NCBI GenBank assembly: GCA_000320605.2
Contig: KB445801.1
Coordinates: 825,506 to 889,505 of the forward strand
Origin: Gelatoporia subvermispora B
Lineage: Eukaryota > Basidiomycota > Agaricomycetes > Polyporales > Gelatoporiaceae
Length of the DNA: 64,000 bases
Direction: 5' to 3'
Position 1 is the first letter of the stretch. Each line of letters begins with the position of its first letter. A program made the position numbers and the translations under genes. The notes under the pieces were generated by a model that saw only the letters and a list, made by a program, of their open reading frames with translations, did not search any database and had not been told where the DNA came from. Positions 59,201-64,000 of this stretch are shown here, piece after piece.

Positions 59201-62200
59201 TGTACGTATCGTCGCGATGGAACACGTTCGAGCCCATGAATGTGAAAACGGGCATGATGTTGTGCAGCACCGCGTCTGGTGTGAGTCGTGCCAGGCTTGC
59301 CACCAGGAGCAGGGCTTGATGGAACGTCTGTGGGTTGTCCGAAGCTACAAAAGAAAGTATGAATAACTGATTCCACGGAAGGATGGATCGGCTTACCCCT
59401 GATCAACTCAACGAGAATCTCAACCCGGATTGTAGCACTAGAGAGGTCAGTATTTTCCTGGTGGCTGATTAAAAACCGTCGAACTTCAAGAGTACTGATG
59501 GCATACCGGAACGCTCGATACTGTGTTCTCGATCGCTGTAATCAGGAGTTGCTCAATGTAGTTCTTGTCCGCAGCGGCGGCAGATGCATCATGGACGACT
59601 TTGCTCAAGGTGTCCAAGAGGCACGCAATCAAATCCAGAGAGCCAGGGACTGGCTTAGACCCGAGGACCTCAGCAAGCAGGCTTAGTGCTGAAAGCTTGT
59701 CCTCGATCTGATCGTCCGACGCGCTGCTACGGAGTGACTCAGTGGCATGATCCTAAGATCAAACTCATGATACTCACCTCTCTAATCTGACACGCTTCGC
59801 TGCACGCTGCGCGTCATCCGAGCGTGGTCGTAAACTAATGAGCAATTTGATTATTAAGGGTACCTCCTGGACGATATCTGCCAGCAGCGCTTTGCACTCG
59901 GACACCTGCGTTGTCATATGGTTAATATTACTTCGCACTATGAAAAAAGATTGACTGACCATATCTAAGTTCTTGATTCCGCAAACCAAGAGTAGATGGC
60001 ACACTTTCGCCTGATTCTCGAGGCGGAGCTTGGCAAATAGGCCATGACGCATGCCAACGGCAACAGATGCCCTTGGGGACGACAAGCGAGCTGCCAAAAT
60101 AGTCGGTCAAGGATCGACCTGGCTTTTAGTTTTGCAGATGACCTACCGTCCTCGTAGCATAGTCGCAATACTTGTTCAAAGGTGCTCCAGGACGAGCCTT
60201 CACTCTCCAGATATGACACCACAGTGGCGTCGAAAGATCGGAAAGAGAGCGAAGCGAACTGCTCGAAAAACTCGTCGTGTCCCTCCGGCACGTTTTGTAC
60301 AAGTTTCTGGATCGACGGCAGCAGCATCTGTAGCTTGACGCTGCTCGAGACGGCCTTCAGGCTGTCCAGGAGGAGCAGTTTCATATAGGGCAGATGGCTG
60401 GCGATCACGTGAGACAACAGGTAGCAGAGGATGCGCTGCTTGTATCTGCAAATCAACTCGGTCAATGCAATCCCTATTTGCGGATTTATTTGATAACGTA
60501 CGCTGTCTCTTTCTTAGAATCAGTCCTGCTAGAAGTGAGGTGCTGCTGATGGAAGACATGCAGATAATGCGAATCAGGCACAAAGTGCTCGCGGGCCTCG
60601 TTGAGAGCGGCCGTGTACCGGCGTAAGTCACTCCACTCGGCGTATTGTAATTGCTCTGATCGTCCAGTCAGCACAGCATATAAGCCTGATCTTGGAACGG
60701 GTGCGTACCTGAATTGGCGCCGTACAGGGAGTCGAACGCATAGACGGACGATGCAGACTGGGCAGTAGAAAGCTGCGCAAGGATCGAGATGCAGTCTGAG
60801 GCAGCCTCACGCACACGGATGTCAGCGCCCCCGAGCATTAGCAGCAGGGAGGGGAGGATCGTCTGGAAATCAACCCAGTGCTCCGTCGCGCAGTGCGCCT
60901 GCAGGAACGCCGCAGCGTGCCGCAGGGCCGCGTACTGCACATGTGTCTGCCGCTTCTGCTCATCCTCGTCATCTGCGGCGGGGTACAGGCAAAGTCCCGT
61001 GAGGAACGCGAGTGCGTCGTCGCCGAGGTTCACAAATAGGATTCGCAGGAGGTGGGTGGACAGGAGAGGCATGGAGGACGAGGAGTTGCTCAGTCGGTAG
61101 ATGGTGCGCAGAAGCTCGATATAGCGGATGCCGCGGGTGTCAGCAGCTTCCGGGAGGGTCTGTGAGGCCGGAGCGAGCCAGTCGAGGTTGGTAGCCGACG
61201 GTCGCGGGATGTTCGGCAGCATAACCAAGATCGAGACCTGCAACCTATGCATCGTGAACCGACTGTTCGGCTTCAGAACCACGGCTGTTCCTAGACTCGT
61301 GTCGTGCAGGAACTGCAAACTATTGTCAGCCCTGGCTCTAAATTCAATCGTGGTGCGAGTACTCACCGCTTGGAGGTTGTCCACCCCGCGCATGAACTCA
61401 CCCATTGCCTCCAAACTCTCAACATTCATGGCCTGCAGGATCTTGTGCGCCGCATCAATACGGTGCTCACCCGATAGACGGCTGAGGAGTGCTCGCGTGA
61501 TCAGATACGCCAGGATGCGTGAGTACAGACTGGCGTGCTGTAGGATCGCAAGCAGTCTATCCGCATGCTCAGAATACAAGTTCGACGAGACGATGTTGTC
61601 TGCGATCTTCGCCGCCAGTGCAAGGTTGATGCGCGTCAGTTCCTCGGTTTGGCGGTAGGCCTCTCCTTGTTGCGAATCTTCATTCTGGCGACCTTGTTCC
61701 CACCGCACCGCGTCAACGCACCCGGCAAGCAGCTCATATCGACCGATGCCCGTCGTATCAGTATAGTCAGCCGAGCGTGCCTCGAGGATCTCCCAGACAA
61801 GGGTAGCAGTCTTCTGCCTGGGCTTGGAGAAGAGGAAGTAGGGGAAGAACACTTTTTCAAAGATGCAGTGAGCCAGGGATGGGTGAGCGGTGCTAATCGC
61901 TGGGAAGAAGTGCTCAGCGATGAATGACAGGTGCTGGCGGATTACGGGGCGCGGGGGCGATGGTCGAGTCTTGTGCAGAGCAGTGACGACGGATGAGACA
62001 TAGGCTTCGGCGTCCTCGAGGAAGACGGGCAGGATCTGGTCGGGCGTACCGTACAGGACGTCAAGGACGACTGTGTTGATGTCCAATACTCGAGCACGGA
62101 GTGCGGACTTCGCAGCATCCTATGCTAGGGTAAATACCTCTTATTATACTTGAACCTGTGTCAGGACGCACCAATTCCGTTGCGGGCAAGCTTGTGCTAG

Positions 62201-63897
62201 ACAGCATTGTAAGCAAATCTCGAACGGCAGAGGTCCGGACAGTCGAGTCGGCGCTCAAAGAGGCGACTATTGTATCTTCTTCCTGGATCTGCGCCTTGCT
62301 GGAATTGGGTAGTTTCTGGTGAACGTGGAGTGTTAGATTTCTAACATGTGTATATCCAACGGATCTACGTACCAGAGACAGAGAAAGCAGGATCTGCTCA
62401 AGGACTTCCTGCTTCTCCTCACGTTGAGCAACAAAGCTATCGAATGCCTGTTGCAGTTGACGCGATTGACGCTGCTGAAGTTGTGCCAGGAGCTTCCGCG
62501 CGTTCTCCGTAGCCTCCGAAGTGGACTCTTCAAGCAAAACGTGGAAGAGTCCGACGATGGCACGGCGAGAAACACCTGAGGGTATTTGCTCACATATAAG
62601 TAATGAGGTGAGTAATGTGAAGGCTGAAGCATCGGCGAGGCTTCGAGTAGACTGTGAGCGGAGATCGCGCAATAACACACGTAATATGTACTTACCCCGA
62701 GATCAACGCATCTACTAAGGGTCCTGCTACTTTCTCTGAACCGGTCCACAGCAGGCCAGCTTGAAGTTCCTCGTCCATTCCCCTGTTCACGTGTTAATAG
62801 ACGGCTTGAAAATCGATCATATCGGGTGACATACGGAATCTTGGTCAAGCTTGCGGTCATATTTCGTGGCAACTCCGCTAATTCGTCTTGTGGCGCAGAG
62901 ATTGCGACAATGGTTCGCATGTATTGCTTGGCAGAGACACGCTCAACGCAAGTCGCAACGGACGACAGGATTGCACGTAGGGCTTTCGGTGAGAGACGAC
63001 ACTTCTGGGATAGCGCTGCCAGAAGTAGATAGCAGCCCAGCTAGACATTAAATGTTTGAGGATAAAATATAATGAAGTTCTGGGCCGTCAGTAACTTACA
63101 ATGATCTCTTGCGCCAGATTGGCCTTCAGCTTCAGATCAGGATTCGTGACCGAACGAAGAGGCTCCATCGCCGCCGGAAGGACATGCGCCACCGTTCCCT
63201 CGTCCAGGCCAGAGCTCTTCGCGATGAAGTCGAGCAAGACACCCGTGTGAAACGCAACCAGCGCTCTATGCGTACCAGAAGAGCCAGCCTTGAGAGCCTC
63301 AGGAAGCAAGCTCGAAACGAACCGTGCAAGGTCTGAGCTCTTTGCCATCTCCGTCACAAGAGACGTGCGAGGAACCGCCTTGCCATTCGTCTTGTACGCC
63401 TGAAGGAAGCGGAAAGAAGACTGGTCGTCGATGTGCAGAATGGTGACCATTTTGGCGAAGTGGGGGGATTCGTGGTAAGGGAGGAACAGCCGGAGGACGT
63501 CTGCGACGTTGAATTCGTTGATCCTGAAGCGTCGAACGAGCCATTCGATCACCTTCCCAGTGGGTGCGTCCATCAAATACGGCCCAAGGAGCGGAAGGAA
63601 AGACACAAGGGCGCGATCAAGGTGAGCGTTGGCTTCTGTAGGTTGCAGTGTCCTGTCCATAGCCTTTGCAGCATCCGAGAAGAACACATGCTCGTAGTCG
63701 CGCAGCGCGGGGTTCAGTGACTTGAGTTGCAGAAAGCCGTTCACCCCGAGAGCGTATAACGAGTCAATGTCATGCTGGCGTGCCTCTTTGGCAGAGAAGA
63801 GGTAGGACTCGGTGGGTTTTCTTCGGGAGCGGTCGGTGAGCAGTGCGGCGTTGAGAGATGCGCCTTGAGCGAGCTGAGCAGCGAGGCTCGAAGGCAT
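56269..63897 (-). CDS. UTP10: U3 snoRNP / small-subunit processome protein UTP10 (HEATR1)
   Basis: A large multi-exon gene. The N-terminus is diagnostic: MPSSLAAQLAQGASLNAALL, then ALGVNGFLQL, LLGPYLMDAPTGKVIEWLVR and RRFRINEFNVADVLRLFLPY. The first exons are 63100-63897, 62835-63040 and 62696-62782. Long open blocks at about 62061-62678 and 60668-62086 continue as HEAT-like helices. The C-terminus carries the BP28CT region (FLELVIKLNETAFKPLFRKL, ALWHAHGSKLLG) and ends in the last exon 56269-56393 (FVAETTTFIAECAEDDND ... SVAGNIDV). UTP10 is a scaffold of the t-UTP subcomplex that starts 35S pre-rRNA processing in the nucleolus. I did not resolve every middle exon, so the exact length is not given. 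It converges with the kinase gene (75 bp apart). Confidence 0.9.
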
Positions 63898-64000
63898 TTT
63901 GAGTTGATAACCAGAGTATTCGTGTGTCCCTCCGCAACAGCCTCTGGTCTAGAAAGCAGGATAAAATGAGGAGGACAGAGACAGGACTACAAGCCTTGGG
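63898..64000. other. 5' flank of UTP10
   Basis: 103 bp of upstream DNA to the window edge; no feature seen. Confidence 0.3.

Overview
The window looks like nuclear DNA of a white-rot basidiomycete, probably a Polyporales-type Agaricomycete. It has many short (about 50-60 bp) GT-AG introns, housekeeping genes with strong fungal signatures, decayed Ty3/Gypsy retrotransposons, and two tandem manganese peroxidase genes of the Phanerochaete type. I found no prokaryotic features, CRISPR array, rRNA or convincing tRNA gene. All gene models were built by eye from splice sites and reading phase. Unless noted, exon lengths sum to a multiple of three and splice phases agree.

Positions 1-13,640 are retrotransposon territory. 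A + strand chromovirus (LTR 42-330, extra ORF, Gag, protease-RT-RNase H-integrase-chromodomain) faces, tail to tail, a - strand Gypsy element (LTR 13,290-13,639, Gag, protease, RT-RNase H). Both have lost their 3' ends near 7.5 kb and carry premature stops. The first element keeps a Tf1-like self-priming signal.

Positions 13.9-30 kb are gene-rich: a small four-exon gene of unknown function (-), a 1,202-residue GT2 polysaccharide synthase (-), eIF2-gamma (+), a RING-CH membrane protein (+), a mitochondrial PPR-like protein (-), an SR splicing factor (+) and a decayed TFIIE-beta copy (+). Two striking inverted repeats lie between genes at 14.8 and 19.6 kb.

Positions 29.8-38 kb hold a coiled-coil protein (-), a 22-codon duplicate of part of it, a single-pass membrane protein (+), an Ish1/Msc1-like protein (+) and a SRPBCC-fold gene with a late frameshift (+).

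Positions 39.2-46.2 kb are a tandem duplication. Each unit carries a manganese peroxidase gene plus the 3' end of the neighbouring BAG-domain gene. The relic of the BAG 3' end between the two peroxidases marks how the duplication arose.

Positions 46-64 kb hold the intact BAG-domain gene (-), a four-helix membrane protein (+), a PAK-like kinase with a CRIB domain but an altered DFG motif (+), and UTP10 of the small-subunit processome (-), whose start lies 104 bp from the window end. The genes do not form one pathway. The peroxidases are the lifestyle-specific part (lignin attack); most others serve translation, ribosome assembly, splicing, wall or capsule polysaccharide synthesis, signalling and stress.
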